Assembly (NCBI RefSeq): GCF_019399895.1
Contig: NC_091874.1
Location: 4,590,501 to 4,654,500, forward strand
Source of the DNA: Cardiocondyla obscurior
Lineage: Eukaryota > Arthropoda > Insecta > Hymenoptera > Formicidae
Length of the DNA stretch: 64,000 bases
Direction of reading: 5' to 3'
The notes below the pieces were generated by a model. It was not told where the DNA came from. It did no database searches and was given only the letters and a program-made list of their open reading frames with translations. Below are positions 1-12,100 of this stretch, piece by piece (the stretch's first letter is position 1; each line of letters starts with the position of its first letter). The translations under genes and the position numbers were made by a program.

Positions 1-2706
1 AACAGTTCAAACAGCGGTTACACGTAATTTTCGCTGCCGACACGGTTACACAAGATTCCGGTGTTGCGAATCCGCAATATATACAGACGACGCGTAGACG
101 TGTTTACATAGTACGATTCCTATTTCCATTTTCGCACTCATACATTGGGTGAAGAAAGCAATTTTATCGAAGAAAACTCCGCGAGCGGCACATGGCTTCG
201 GTATAAATTAAATAAATAAAAAAAAAGGGACAAAAGATATAACGCAAAAATCGATACGTCTAAAAGGCTGCGCTTTAAAACTTGCAGAATAACCTGACCT
301 CGAAAATAATAGCATATTACGCGATCATAGTTGTTCAATTTGATGTGCAACGTACGTGAATTATGTATTCTATTTTGCGCACATGCATCAACGTCTGTTT
401 CAACGAAGTTTAATTAACCATAACGAAATTGCCAGGCGTACGGTTTGCCTAGAAATTACAAACTAACATCTCACGGTCTTTATTCCCAGCGATCCTAATT
501 AATTCAATTATATTGCAGGAATTTAATTACAATTCAGTCTGCTAAATCCAGGCATAGGCACTGAAAACTAACTCAACGACGAAAGATGTCAAAACTATCT
601 CAGCGGTGAAAGGTGTCGCGGAAAGTATAATTAAAATTAATTCGACCTAGTCGTCACCTCGACTCTCTATTAAAAATGTCTATCAGAAATGTCGCAACAA
701 CCTAATAATTATTTTGTAGAAAAATCTTATTCGATCATTACAGTGTGTAAAAGTAAAAATTTTAACGATCGTTAATATATATTTTTCTTTACGCAAAAAC
801 GTTATTGATGGTTTACGAGATGCGTGAATTGATTGTAATTAATTGAAGCCGAGCAACCTGTGAGTCGTCGGGCGCTTAATAATACGGTGCCATTTATAAA
901 AATCCCCGGGAGAATCGATACCCTCGTAATGCGGCCAACTATTCGGTGGATAAATACACGCACGTTCCGACGAGAAAATCTCTGCGATCATGCACGTTCA
1001 CCGTCGTAAATCACTTCGAGCGCGGGCGGGATACCACGGCGGGACGACTTGACGCGCACGACTTCTGGCTTCATATCGCGAACTCGTGTCCTGCTTTATG
1101 TATTACATAAGCTGGACCCGGCCAGCCGCAGTAAGTCGATGACACGTTCCGCTGCTGCTTACGTGCGCGCAACGATTCCGCGACCCACCGCGAGAAAGCC
1201 ACCCGAGGATACGCCCTGTCTCCCGGCCTGCCTCGTAAACGCTCGCGAAGAAAAAGACTAATCGTGTTGATAACAAAAAATTTATGAACAAAAATTTTAT
1301 ATTTATTTTACGATACGCCAGGAATTTAAAGGAAATTTCGAAGTTGCGTTATACAATATCCGAGCACGGTATTAGGTATGTTTCATTGATAACGAGTATT
1401 CTCTCGAAGATACCACACTATTACATGTTTCGTGTCGTTAGAAAAATACACGTGAATAATGGCCAGTTAATGCTGAACAGAGATTTTTCCGATTTCCACT
1501 CGCGTACGAAATCCCTTAATTATGTTCTATAGATTCGTCCTACGATAATAAAAGTGTACCGTCTAATAAATACGTATTAGCGTTATCGTCAGGCGGGAGC
1601 GCTCGTCCTGGAAAAATTAAATGACCCGGGTCCATTAAATTTAAACACGGTATTAAAACACTCGGGATAAAGCAAGATTAAATTAGCGCGAGGGATCGCT
1701 TCGCTCACGCTTATCTACGGGCACCCGCGAAATCCCCGGCTATTATTTACGAGCAGCTTAGCGCGTAGCATACATACATTTCCCGCTGGGGAATCCGCCC
1801 CCGTCTTGCATTTTTATTATCAACCGAACTATTAAAGGATGGACGTACTGCTCGCGCCGGCGTTTCGCTACGAAGAGGAGAAAAGACCGCGAGCTGGTCC
1901 CGCACGTACATTTACGGCTCTCGCGTGTGATCGTAAATCGTCATTTACAACCCTATCCATGCGTTTTTCCCTTCCTCTTTCCGCGAAGTGCAGCTGCTAA
2001 TAGGTTTCCACGCGAGCGTTTCGATACATTACCGCGGGCGCACTCTCTTTCAAAACGAAAAAATATCCCCCCCTTCGATACGAAAGTGTTTCGTATCGCG
2101 TAATTCACTTCGTCGCAAAAACCGCAAGAAATATTAGGCGCTTTGCGCCGGGAAATTTCGCGACGGGTACCTTAGTATTGCTACTTCGCTATGCACGCGT
2201 CTTTGAGATGAAAATTTCCCCTACGAGCTCTCTCTGAACGAGCCGCTTTTGAGTCGGCGAATACCAGACGCATGATAATTATGTCTTCATTTAGTGGGCT
2301 CGATTTCAAAGGCATTATGTTTATTCGCACCTAAGTTCATTTTCAGACTTAATACGAAAACGAGTGGAATGTGATTGTAAATGTAACATTTCATTCAATA
2401 GAATAGGAAATTTCGTCATTTGCTACTTAGACGAATGAGGAAACCCGGGCGTATAATATGCAATCGAAGAAACGTACAACTCGATACGTAATAATATAAC
2501 TGATTCCAATCCTGAAGACCGCAAACAAAACCCTACTAATTGAAATGTAATAACGAGACATTCAACCTCGCCATCGTGACGGCGGATGTAATCATCGGTA
2601 ATTTTGTAGCGAAAGAAAAAATATAAGAGTCATCGTACATATTGCGAAGGGTTAGTCGGATTAAAGGTATTAAGGAATTAAGGGTCATAAAAAACGTGGG
2701 ACTCAC
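1..2706. other. Non-coding stretch, no gene recognised
   Basis: No open frame here exceeds 82 codons, and none resembles a protein family I know. The sequence is AT-leaning with frequent CpG. A compact perfect hairpin at 2076-2098 is listed separately. The lower end may contain further downstream exons of the minus-strand transcript seen at 2707-3014, but no acceptor with a clear pyrimidine tract was found below 2706. Confidence 0.6.
2076..2098. repeat. Perfect 10-bp inverted repeat with 3-base loop
   Basis: The arm CGATACGAAA (2076-2085) is exactly reverse-complementary to TTTCGTATCG (2089-2098), leaving GTG between them. About one such structure is expected by chance in 64 kb, so no function is claimed. 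It directly follows a short run of C. Confidence 0.7.
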
Positions 2707-2747
2707 CGTTCGATGCGCAGCAGCGGAGTTGACGAAGCTGCCGGTGG
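2707..2747 (-). other. Second exon (41 bp) of unrecognised minus-strand transcript
   Basis: On the minus strand a T-rich tract ending TTATGTTACAG precedes 2747, and the exon ends in CGAACG followed by the consensus donor GTGAGT (2706-2701). It lies 132 bp beyond the 135-bp exon at 2880-3014, whose own donor and acceptor are also consensus, so the two very likely splice together. Its length is not a multiple of three. Joined to the only fully open frame of the upstream exon it stays open and reads HRQLRQLRCCASN. Another frame of this exon alone reads PPAASSTPLLRIER, which looks more protein-like but would meet a stop in the upstream exon. It may therefore be untranslated or belong to a long non-coding RNA. 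The continuing exon was not found. Confidence 0.5.
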
Positions 2748-2879
2748 CTGTAACATAAAATAAGACAATATTAATGTAGAGATTGATTATTTGTCTAAAT
2801 AAAAAAAAAATTAAAAATAAAAATAAAGTTAGCAAAAGAACAAAACTAAAAATTCTATATTTAAAAAATTAATCCTTAC

Positions 2880-3014
2880 CTATTAGTTGCTCCGCCGGTG
2901 CAAGATGCCCGTCCCGGGCCTGCTCCTCCTCTCAGTTGAGACGTCGTGTCGTACAGTTTCTGAGTTGTGTTAATCCTCCTTCGTCGATGTATGATACGTC
3001 CTCTGTATCTCCAC
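2880..3014 (-). other. Exon (135 bp) of unrecognised minus-strand transcript
   Basis: Read on the minus strand, a strong acceptor (TACTTTTCTGTTTCAG) precedes 3014, and the exon ends ACTAATAG followed by donor GTAAGG (2879-2874). The 135 bp are open in one frame only. That frame is basic at first (RRRRINTTQKLYD), then rich in Gly, Ala and Thr (GGAGPGRASCTGGATN), and no family is recognised. A second frame reads GDTEDVSYIDEGGLTQ and stops 26 codons in, which could be a C-terminus with the rest as 3' untranslated sequence. It lies just downstream, in transcript direction, of the tandem array at 3190-5049, so the array may hold the promoter or first exon. Coding status is open; splicing is better supported than translation. 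Confidence 0.55.
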
Positions 3015-4488
3015 CTGAAACAGAAAAGTATTACATGGTTAGGATTTTTACAATATCTAAACAAGGTCGTATGAATGAAGCGATTTATTCAATACGTACA
3101 CAAATAATTTCGTACGTAGTCGTTGGTCGGTCAGCTCGACAATCCAGAGCGAGAAGAATAAACACTGCACTGGTTCGCACTCTCTGCGCCACTGTCCTTA
3201 AGTTTCCTCCTTCCGCGCTCCCCTGGTGCTACTGCCTCTACTGCTTAACTCCTGCAAAATACGAGAATAATACGTTGTAGAAAAGAATCAATAGGAAATA
3301 TTACATTATTATTATGCTATCGCGAATATGTACCGGCTGAATACGCCGCGGTTCTCGTATCGAAGATAGACACCGTTCACCGATTATGCGTGTCTCGGCA
3401 GATACGGCCGTAACGTTTCCTGTGTTTCTAAGTGCGAGCCTGTATACTTTGAACGCCGGACGAGGGAATGGAAGGGAAGCGGCTTGATCGCTGCTAGCCA
3501 CGCCGTTCCCCCCAATCTCCGCGCTCCCCGCACCGTCATCACTCCCTGCGCTCCCCGCGCCAACAGCCACTGAGTCCTATACCTACGCATAATACGCGTT
3601 GTACGAAAGATTTCATGGTGAATACTCTATTCGCTATTCACGACTGTATAACTACGCCGCGGTTTCTGATTATCTAAGTCTCACTCGACCGAGCTCCGAC
3701 CGTACTTATCGGCGACAAAGAGACGCGAATATTACGTACGCGTAAAAGAGAGTACAACAAACCTTCGAGATAAAACAAATTGTCAGGGATGTTCTCCGCG
3801 TATGAGGGATAGATGGGGGAAGGTATTTTTACGCCGGATTGCAAGCCTCCATCCTCTGATTGTGCGTTTTTCTGCGACTACGGACGGAGCGTCTCCTGCG
3901 TGCGGATGACCTGCCTGGAATAGCGGGAAGCGGAAATGAAGTAAAATGGCTGCCGGCCACTAGTACCATCTACCCACGCGGTCCCGCACTACTCGATCTT
4001 TTCCGTCTCTCTCTTTCCTCCTCTCTTTCTCACTCTTACGCAACGGGTCAGCTGCCGCTAACGCGCACCGTCCCACCATCCTCTCTCCTCGCGCTTCCCG
4101 CGCCTACAGCCGTTGAGTCCCGAACGTACGTAAATGAAGCGTTGTACGAAATATTCAGTTCTATTGACGATTCACGAATGTATGATTACACCGCGGTTCT
4201 TACTCGACCAAGCTCCGACTGTACTTATCGGCGACAAAGAGACGCGAATATTACGTACGCGTAAAAGAGAGTATAATTTACTTTCGAGATAAAGAAAGTA
4301 GTCAGGGATAGTCTCCGCGTACAAAGAACTGGTAAAGAAAAATATCTTACGCCGGATTACTCTGTTCCGTTCACCAATTGTGTATATTTCGGCGGATACG
4401 GATGCGGCGTCTCCTACGTACGTGCGGGCCGTCCGATCACTCTGAACGCCGGTGGAGGAATGGTGGGAGAGCGGTCTGACCGCCGCTA

Positions 4489-4549
4489 GCTCGCGCCGTT
4501 TCCACTCCCCGCGCTTCCCGCGCCGTTTCCTCTCCCCGCGCTTCCCGCG
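4489..4549. repeat. 27-bp GC-rich direct repeat, two copies
   Basis: Two adjacent units begin GCGCCGTTTCC and contain CTCCCCGCGCTTCCC; they differ at one base, and a third GCGCC start follows. They lie in the second X half-unit of the array. The matching stretch of the first X half-unit (about 3500-3565) holds a more diverged CCCCGCRCCG version, so this sub-repeat predates or accompanies the array's expansion. Confidence 0.8.
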
Positions 4550-4763
4550 CCTACAGCTGCTGAGTCCTGCTACCTAATAATAATACGCGTTGTATTGTAT
4601 GTACGCGAATGTACGTAAGATTTCATGGTGAATATTATATTCCTTATTCACGTCTGTATAACTTTGCCGCAGTTTCCGATCATAAAGCCTCACTCGACCG
4701 AGCCCCGACTGTACTTATCGGCGACAAAGAGACGCGAATATTACGTACGCGTAAATGAGAGTA

Positions 4764-4775
4764 CAACTTACTTTC
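4764..4775 (-). other. Possible splice donor in the outermost array copy
   Basis: On the minus strand the tail module of the third copy reads ATCTCGAAA then GTAAGT, a near-ideal donor. The same place reads GTAAAT in the second copy and GGTTTG in the first, so only the copy farthest from the minus-strand exons keeps the full consensus. If used, it would make the array part of the first exon of the transcript at 2707-3014. This is suggestive only. Confidence 0.2.
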
Positions 4776-5049
4776 GAGATAAAATAAATTGTCAGGGATG
4801 GTCTCCGCGTACGAAGGATTGATGGGGCGGTAGGTATCTTACGTCGGATTACAAGCTTTCGTCCTCCGATTGTGCGTATTTCAGCGGATACGGACGGAGC
4901 GTCTCCTGCATGCGGATGAACTGCCCGGAATACCGGAACCCGGAAATAAAGTAAAATGGCTGTTGGCCACTAGTACCATCTACCAACGCGGCTCCGCACT
5001 ACTCGATATTGTCTATCTCTTTTTTTCTTCCTCTTTCTCACTCTAACGC

Positions 5050-8000
5050 AATTGAACGCATTGTTAAAAGAATTATAAATGTTATACCGAGTGTTAAACT
5101 TAATGTTAATTTTAATGTATCGCGAAAAAAAGTCGCGTTCTCGAGGCTCATTCCCGAGAGAGATAAGCAAATGTTAACTTTAGATCTACAATTTGTAATA
5201 AAAAATTATTATACATAAAAAGATTTTTTTTTTTTTAAGAATAAAAATAAATGGCTTTGTAATGCCGAAACAGATAAAATTTACATTAGCTTATGTTGAA
5301 AACTGAAGAGAAACTACCAGCAACGTTATCCGTGTACTCATCTGTTATCGATAGCGACGAATTTCAAGCTGCTTAATTAATTTCTGCTGCCGGGGCTTAC
5401 GAATTCGCGTAATAAGGATCGGACGTACCAGTAAATTGCCTACCGTAATTAGCAGTTAACGAGGAGACGTTACACTTGCTCGCAACACAAAGCCGGCTAA
5501 AGGTTACCTGCGGAAAGCTCCCTCACAAGAGAATCGACGTTACCTTATAACGTAACTATACTATAACGACATTGCATATAATTGATCGTAGTTACCGCGT
5601 CTGTGGTAACTTCAAAATCTTGCTGCAAAATTATAATAATGTCACGCGCGAGATTTTTGCTCGTGACACATTGAGCGAGTAATAAACTAATTCGCGTTTG
5701 ATTTAGACTAACATTAAACGGGATTAACATAGTAAGATATAACAACGCGATACGTTTAGCATTTAGTAATATCGACACAGAAATTATATAAAATCTGATA
5801 ATTCAGATTATCTGATAATAATGCGACTCCACGGCGGTCGTGTCTTTTAGTACCTGATATTATTCCACTGATCTCAGAATAAAAGCTATCGTTTTACATT
5901 TTGCGTTTAACATTTCATTTTTCCGCAAAAGTTTATTAGAGATAATTCGCAATAATTCACACCTTCGTGGAATTACTTCTGCTTTAATTTAAATTTAATA
6001 AATGCAACAAATAAATTTCATTTTATTATTCTAGTTTAAAAATTTTACATTTTGTGTTTGAGCGACGAGAGAACGAGGAAAATAATTTTAAAACTCTATT
6101 TATATTTCTAAGCCGGCTATATAACAAACGCTAAAAAAAAAATGTTTTTTCGCGCACATACACCCGAACAACTATTTTTCTAATCGCTAAAGCAAACAAC
6201 CTTTCCCGTCTGTACGACAAACATCACGTGCTGTCGAACAAATAGTAAATCCGCTCCGCATTTGCATATCGAAACGTACGAAAGTTGTACGCAACCGATT
6301 CGCACGTAATGCAACGATAATCGGGAAAACGTTACCAAAAAAGATTATTAATCGAAGCGTGGCATAAAATGTTCATATTACGAGGTCGGTCAACGATGCA
6401 AAAAGGATTCGTTCCCTATTTAAACTCCGACACAGCCGCCGCTACCGTTCCGTATAATCCGCTTAAATTCGTTTCGCCCGGCCAAAATGTCCAGAATTTG
6501 TATTATTACAGTCATTACTCTGACCCTCGTACGTGCTTAATGGGCAGGTCTGCAATTGCACAGGTTGCGAGTAAATAAATCGAGAAATGCTTAAAAAGAT
6601 ACTACACGTACAGATTTTTTTTTTCCCCACAGAATTATTTGAACTTATTACAAGATTGAAAATACATTGAAGGATTTGATTTATCGAAAACATTTTAAAA
6701 TTGCGGAAAATATATGATTTCGCATATTTTTATTTAATTATAAATTCCGTGATATTAAACCAGCACATAAAAAGTACCAACGCGTTTTAAAGCACAGTAA
6801 AGTTCCATGCAAAATTTATAATTTATATTTATCGGATGCTTGGCTTTTTTTTTGCCGAGTAATTAAAATTAAAGATTATTGCGTTCTGCAATTTATACGC
6901 GCTTCGCGATTTTAGGATAAATATCGGTATCCATCCGCTTCAACTCGCAAGCACGTTTACAATCTTGGCCGAGGCCTAAAACTTCTTCAAGTTTCATCTC
7001 GAGTACGGATGATGCCTACGCCGTGCGTCGTGTATTCGTCCGAGTGTCGAGGAAATTGCCGAAGTGCAGGAAACTTTTGCTCGCCGTTGCCTTTGAGCCT
7101 GACAAATTTTCCACTGCCGCGTCTACTTCGTGTCGCGACCCGGCCGCATAGAGACGAGCTTTTTTCCCCCGCGGCGTGCCCCCCTCGTGCTTGCAATTTT
7201 CTCGAAAGCCTTCGAATTTCGAAGCACTCGCCGACGTCTGCACACCGCGCCGACCGCTCCGCCGGGAACCGATAAATAAAAAAAAAGCCGTGCCACGCCA
7301 CGCGAATCGTATAATTTTCGTCCTATTATTTCATGTGCAACAATCAGATTTATTAACGATAATTATGCATGAAGAAATTTAAGCTTTTTAAGCCCGATAA
7401 AGATGTCTCAAAATTAAGAGCTTGCAACTTTTACCCCCCGCTTCCTGTTCAACCGTTGACTAATACGCGGTTGATACACTTTTTGCAAAACGTATTTTAT
7501 ATACTCGCATAAATTGCATGCGGTTTTCGCAAAATTCCGCAATTTCATAGCGCTGCATGTTATACCTAATTTTGTGTCAAGATACGTCACGCTGTATAAA
7601 TTATGCTGCAACTTTGAAGACAAGTTTAGGGTAAAATTTGCGAACATCGTTGTTGTAAGTCAACAACAACATTAGTGGTTTCAGTGAAGCTCTTGTTGCT
7701 AGAAAGTATGATATTCCCGGCTCCAGCGATATTTAACGCTGAAGTATAACTCTCTAATCCTGACGTTTATTTATATTCTAAAATATAGCATAATATATTG
7801 AAGTCATGCAGCAGCAGCGAGCACGTGACTGATAACGTTGCTTTGGAAAGGCGGCGATGATATGAAATCACATTTTGCAAAGCGCTCGCCGCAGCCACGG
7901 TAAAATATTAATGTCGTTAAGAAACGATTCAAAATTTTGCATTAAACGGCACGTGCAAACGCTGAAGGTATTAACACAACTACCGATACAGTTTGCTTTC

Positions 8001-8875
8001 TCGAGCAATTACATAATGAGAACATTTGTAACGCACGATCTCAAAAGATCCGACGAGAAAAACCTTTTATCGAGAGAACTTATGCAATTTGCAAATGTTT
8101 CCTTTTATGCTGAATCTCCGGGCGGCGCCGCATATTTTTTTCCCCTGGGCAGACCCTTCCGCGTACCGTACGGGTAGATGTAATGAGTGTTTGCATCTCG
8201 TACATCATGAAGATAAGCCCGATCACATTTCAACGTCACGGTGTGGCCGCGCGGACTCTGAGAAATCGACCGCTCTCGTGTATCTCTTTCTCTTGACGTG
8301 CTGCAATATCTTCACCGACAAATAAATGGTTTATAAGCGCGGATCGAATGTACAGGGCGTGTCTCCAGGGCTTCGCCTTTTAACCGCGGTCCCTTTATGC
8401 TCGCGGACGACGATAACGTGCGCGGCTTCTTTCAGCACGACCACGATAATTGCCTCGCAAGGGACAAAAGGAAAAAGATTAAACGCCGGAGAATCATGTG
8501 AGGGAAAAAAAAAAAAAAGAACTTGACGCCCTCTCCGATCTTAATGGTGTCCGGAAGAAATACAAGCCTGTCATTGCTTAATGGCTAGCGGATTGTGTAA
8601 CAAGGTAGAACGTGACAGATCCAATTATCCAATCACCTGGCCACCCTCCTCAATTGTGTAATGTTCCAATCTAGCTAGAGACGAGATTTAACAACGCGGT
8701 TTTCGATTAAGAATCTTACAAGCGACAACTTGTCTTGCACGGAAAGTAATTATTTCGATGCGAATATAAGACACACCTTTAATACACACATTATCTATTA
8801 ATCCTAATTTTTTATTCCTACAATTAAAATTACCTCAGATTAATCAACTATTTACCTAATATAAATTTATGTTAA
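5050..8875. other. Non-coding stretch, no gene recognised
   Basis: Open frames are all short. The longest cluster (6987-7301, both strands) reflects a locally GC-rich patch where stops are rare in every frame. No family match, RNA gene or splice-bounded exon was seen. AT-rich runs alternate with GC-rich islands near 7000-7280 and 8100-8480. Confidence 0.6.
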
Positions 8876-9113
8876 ATGTACACCGAAGAGCAGATATGGC
8901 ATTTTCTGCGGCGACAACGGCTAGTATACGTAACTCTAGGCGGCAGAAGCAAGAGATGAGAGAACAGGGGGAAAAGAATCAGTCATCGGCAATCCGGCCG
9001 GCGCGGTATATAATACATGCGGCGCATGTGAAACTCGACGAACACGACGCTAAAGTCGCGTTCGCTAGCTGCCGTCGCCTCAGCAAATGCCATATCTGCT
9101 TTTCAGTGTACAT
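8876..9113. repeat. 238-bp element with 50-bp inverted ends (MITE-like or hairpin RNA source)
   Basis: The left end (8876-8925) and the reverse complement of the right end (9064-9113) match at 42 of 50 positions, 36 of the outer 40. Both begin ATGTACAC and share AGCAGATATGGCATTT and GGCGAC. Three of the eight differences would still pair as G-U in RNA. The 138-bp interior is unrelated and holds no transposase, so it would need to be mobilised in trans. No clear target-site duplication is visible: the flanks are TTAA on the left and ATGAG on the right. The alternative is a long hairpin RNA feeding the siRNA pathway. Confidence 0.75.
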
Positions 9114-12100
9114 ATGAGTATCAAAAAACAAAAGCAACCGTATGAAAATCTCTCCCAAGTTGCAAAATGACGTTTCACCGGCGGAATGAAGATGTTGCTT
9201 TCGATCCAAGACGCGATCGCCTCGACTCCCAGGATAGTTAATGAGACGGCATTTGCGATTGATCATACTTTCGTTCGCGTACGTCGTATCGACTGGCGGC
9301 AGACTCCGAATCCCCGACCGTGTCGTCCATAACGTACGCCACCGCTGCGAGACGTTATAAATAAAAGAACGTTCGTAATCTCAGTGGTCGGCCGTGTCTT
9401 ACGTATGTATGAAGGGGTATAAGCCATGCCCTCTCGAACATGCGCTGCGCGCGGACGGTGCGAGAGGCACGAACGGGTGGCGCAAGGAGTTAGGCTGTCT
9501 AAGAAGTTGATATAGAGCCTCGAGAGACGGCCCCCGCCAGCCACCGACATTGAATTATAGCTACGGCTCTCGGGCGAAACCGAGAACTTGTTATCCGAGG
9601 TTATGACAGTATAAAAATACTCGTCGTTAAGAGCCTTCGAAGTTCGGAAGTATCGATGTTGCCGCGCGCGTCGCAACTGTTGGCGACTTCTCGATGAGTT
9701 AAGAACGTGTCAACGATATCGCAGTCTTCAAATTTCAGCACTCTGCGCCAAGTTTTCTTTTTACGAGAACAAGCTATCTGCGCGAAGCGCGACAGTCCCG
9801 ATCGCAATGCATCAAAATCTGTATTCAATCTACCGAAAATTATTTTATCTCCCACTTTATTTAGCTTTATTTATCACTCAATGTATTCTGTAACATATTG
9901 ACTCCTAAGCAAAAAGAATCTCCAACAGAAGTGTTTCCTGGCACAGGTGATCGATGATTCAAGTGATGTATCGTTAGTAAAGTAGTTTTAAAGTAAGAAA
10001 CATGTTGTACTAAGGTTTCAAGAATTAATTGATCGCGGCAAAGCTTGTTCATACTTTCCCGTACAATTGTAAACCTGTTTAAAAAGTATAAACCTTACAA
10101 ATATTTCTTTCACTTTGTTTTTCTTACAAAACGGATCAGTACAGAATGTCTTGCGAAAGTGGCAAGACGATAAAAATTTATTAACAATTGCACAAATTTA
10201 TTGCAAGTCAACATGTTTATTATTTAAAATAAACGCTAAAGAAACTAATTTTTTCTCAACATAATATATGCCTGCATTTATTATACGATTTTAAAATAAT
10301 TCCTAATGTTTTTAGCCAAAGCTCGAATGTGTAAACTAACGACTCAGATTTATTAAATCCACTTTGAGACAAGAATTTTAGCGAGTCCGACAGAGAGTCA
10401 TAAAACGCATTGAAATCCACTGCAATGAATCCTCTACATTGGCGCGGATTATGCCCTCGAAAACATTCGTGAATGTAAAATTCGTGATAGTCGAGAGTAT
10501 AATTCGATTGGAGTGAGGATTCGTTCTCTCTTAAATTTTAAGTTCGGTCCGAATGAATTCGTCCTGGTTCGTTACGAGCTTCCGGATTAATCTCCGACAA
10601 TAGCAGACATTGTTAGTTATTGGATTATATTTTATAGCGAAAATTAAGTGGCGTCATTTTTACGCAATAAAATCTAACGAACGAAATAGAAAACTGCACG
10701 GTGGATTTATTCCGTTGTAATTCACCGTGGAATTTTCCCTTATAGAGGAAACATATATCGTAAACTAAAGGCTTTCGTAATCAGCGATGTCTCCTTGCGC
10801 AAGTTAAACGCGAAGTGCAATCAGACGTTTGTCGGCTCGTCTCATGCTCGCCAGACGCCAAAGAAAAGTAGAAGACGGCGATGAAAAAAAAATGTGGAAA
10901 AAATTCGGTCTCCACCGAGCGAGGAACGTGAATTTATTTCAGAGACTCCGTTTGATTTCCCAGGGCGAAATCCTTTTGAAGAATCATCCCCCGCCTCCCC
11001 GCAAGTGCCGCCGCCCGTTCGCTCGCTTACGCGTAAGCATGAATAGGTTTTGACACCGCGACTGAATCTGCCGCGTGTAAAATCGACATCTGAAATTCCA
11101 TATTTTCCGCGTCCGCTCTATCAGGCATATGAATGGCGGCGCGTTCCGACGGAACGTGGTGCTGCGAGTGTCGATGACGAAGTGTCACGCGGGAAGAGGC
11201 GTTTAACTGGCGCGCGAGTTAATCGCGTTAATTGACTTGCAAGTTGATGATTAACTGATCGAATGCATACGCGTGCGGGCGCTGAGCAAACCCGAAAATA
11301 ACATCCTCTGCGACATATTTCATCAATGGCACTTTTGACTTCCTACTCCTCTAAATAATTATCAAACCGATTGAATTTTATCCGATTATAATCAACGTTA
11401 ATATCACAATGAAATATGCAGTCGTTAGTTAAAATATTAAAAGACTATATTCAACAATTCGTTATTAATATCTCGTTAAATCGCGCTTTCGATAATTATC
11501 GCGAGCTACAAAAAATTTTGTTTGATGCGCTTGAATTTGTTACTTAATGATAATTTAGCAGGCTTGTTAAATTTAAAGTTTAGTGCTTCGTAGCCGTGCC
11601 GAATCGCTATGCAACACACCAGGGCATAAACAAAAAATACATTTACCCGCAGAAAGGAAGGAGCGCAAAATAAATGCGAGAATTGACCGAGAAAATTAGG
11701 TGGCTGCATCGAATTAGCCCGGAAAACATCTGCACTCCGCTGCAGAGGGCAGCGAGAAGAAGAACGGCGACTGATCCGAGGGCCAATAATTGCGCAGCTT
11801 ACCATACATTACGTCATAAACTAGCGCAGCATTAGCGAAATGGAGCCGTGCGGATGTAAAATGATTATACGCGCCTGCAGACTGGTATGAACATTGAACA
11901 GAGTACGGTGCCTGTGCTCGCCTAAAGCTTTGTGTAAACCTTTGATTTAAGGACCGAGTCGATCGAGAGCTTTAGTCCTTGCTTTAGCAAGGTAACGATC
12001 GCGGAATAAATTTATGCAAAATTCCCGAAGAAAAATCGAACGTGACAATCCAAATTCTTTCTCGATATTTTTTAATATGGTAATAAAAATTGTTGCGACC

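Larger units (their letters stand above)
3190..5049. repeat. Dimeric tandem array: ~1.0-kb unit of two related half-units
   Basis: Four diverged half-units follow one another, preceded by a decayed fragment at about 3190-3370. A tail module recurs with starts of its core CTCGACC at 3684, 4203 and 4693. It continues through GTACTTATCGGCGACAAAG, then AGACGCGAATATTACG and TACGCGTAAA, and ends near GTCAGGGAT and CTCCGCG. Two head types alternate. Head X (about 3370-3500 and 4364-4490) carries CCGTTCACC and GAACGCCGG. Head Y (about 3801-4040 and 4811-5049) carries GTAAAATGGCTG and CCACTAGTACCATCTACC. Same-type heads lie about 994 (X) and 1010 (Y) bases apart, while neighbouring half-units are 490-519 apart. 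The layout X-Y-X-Y is a higher-order repeat, and the last Y is cut short. A 27-bp GC-rich repeat inside X is listed separately. All frames are broken by stops, so this is not a coding repeat. It could be a local satellite or a duplicated promoter/first exon. Confidence 0.9.
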
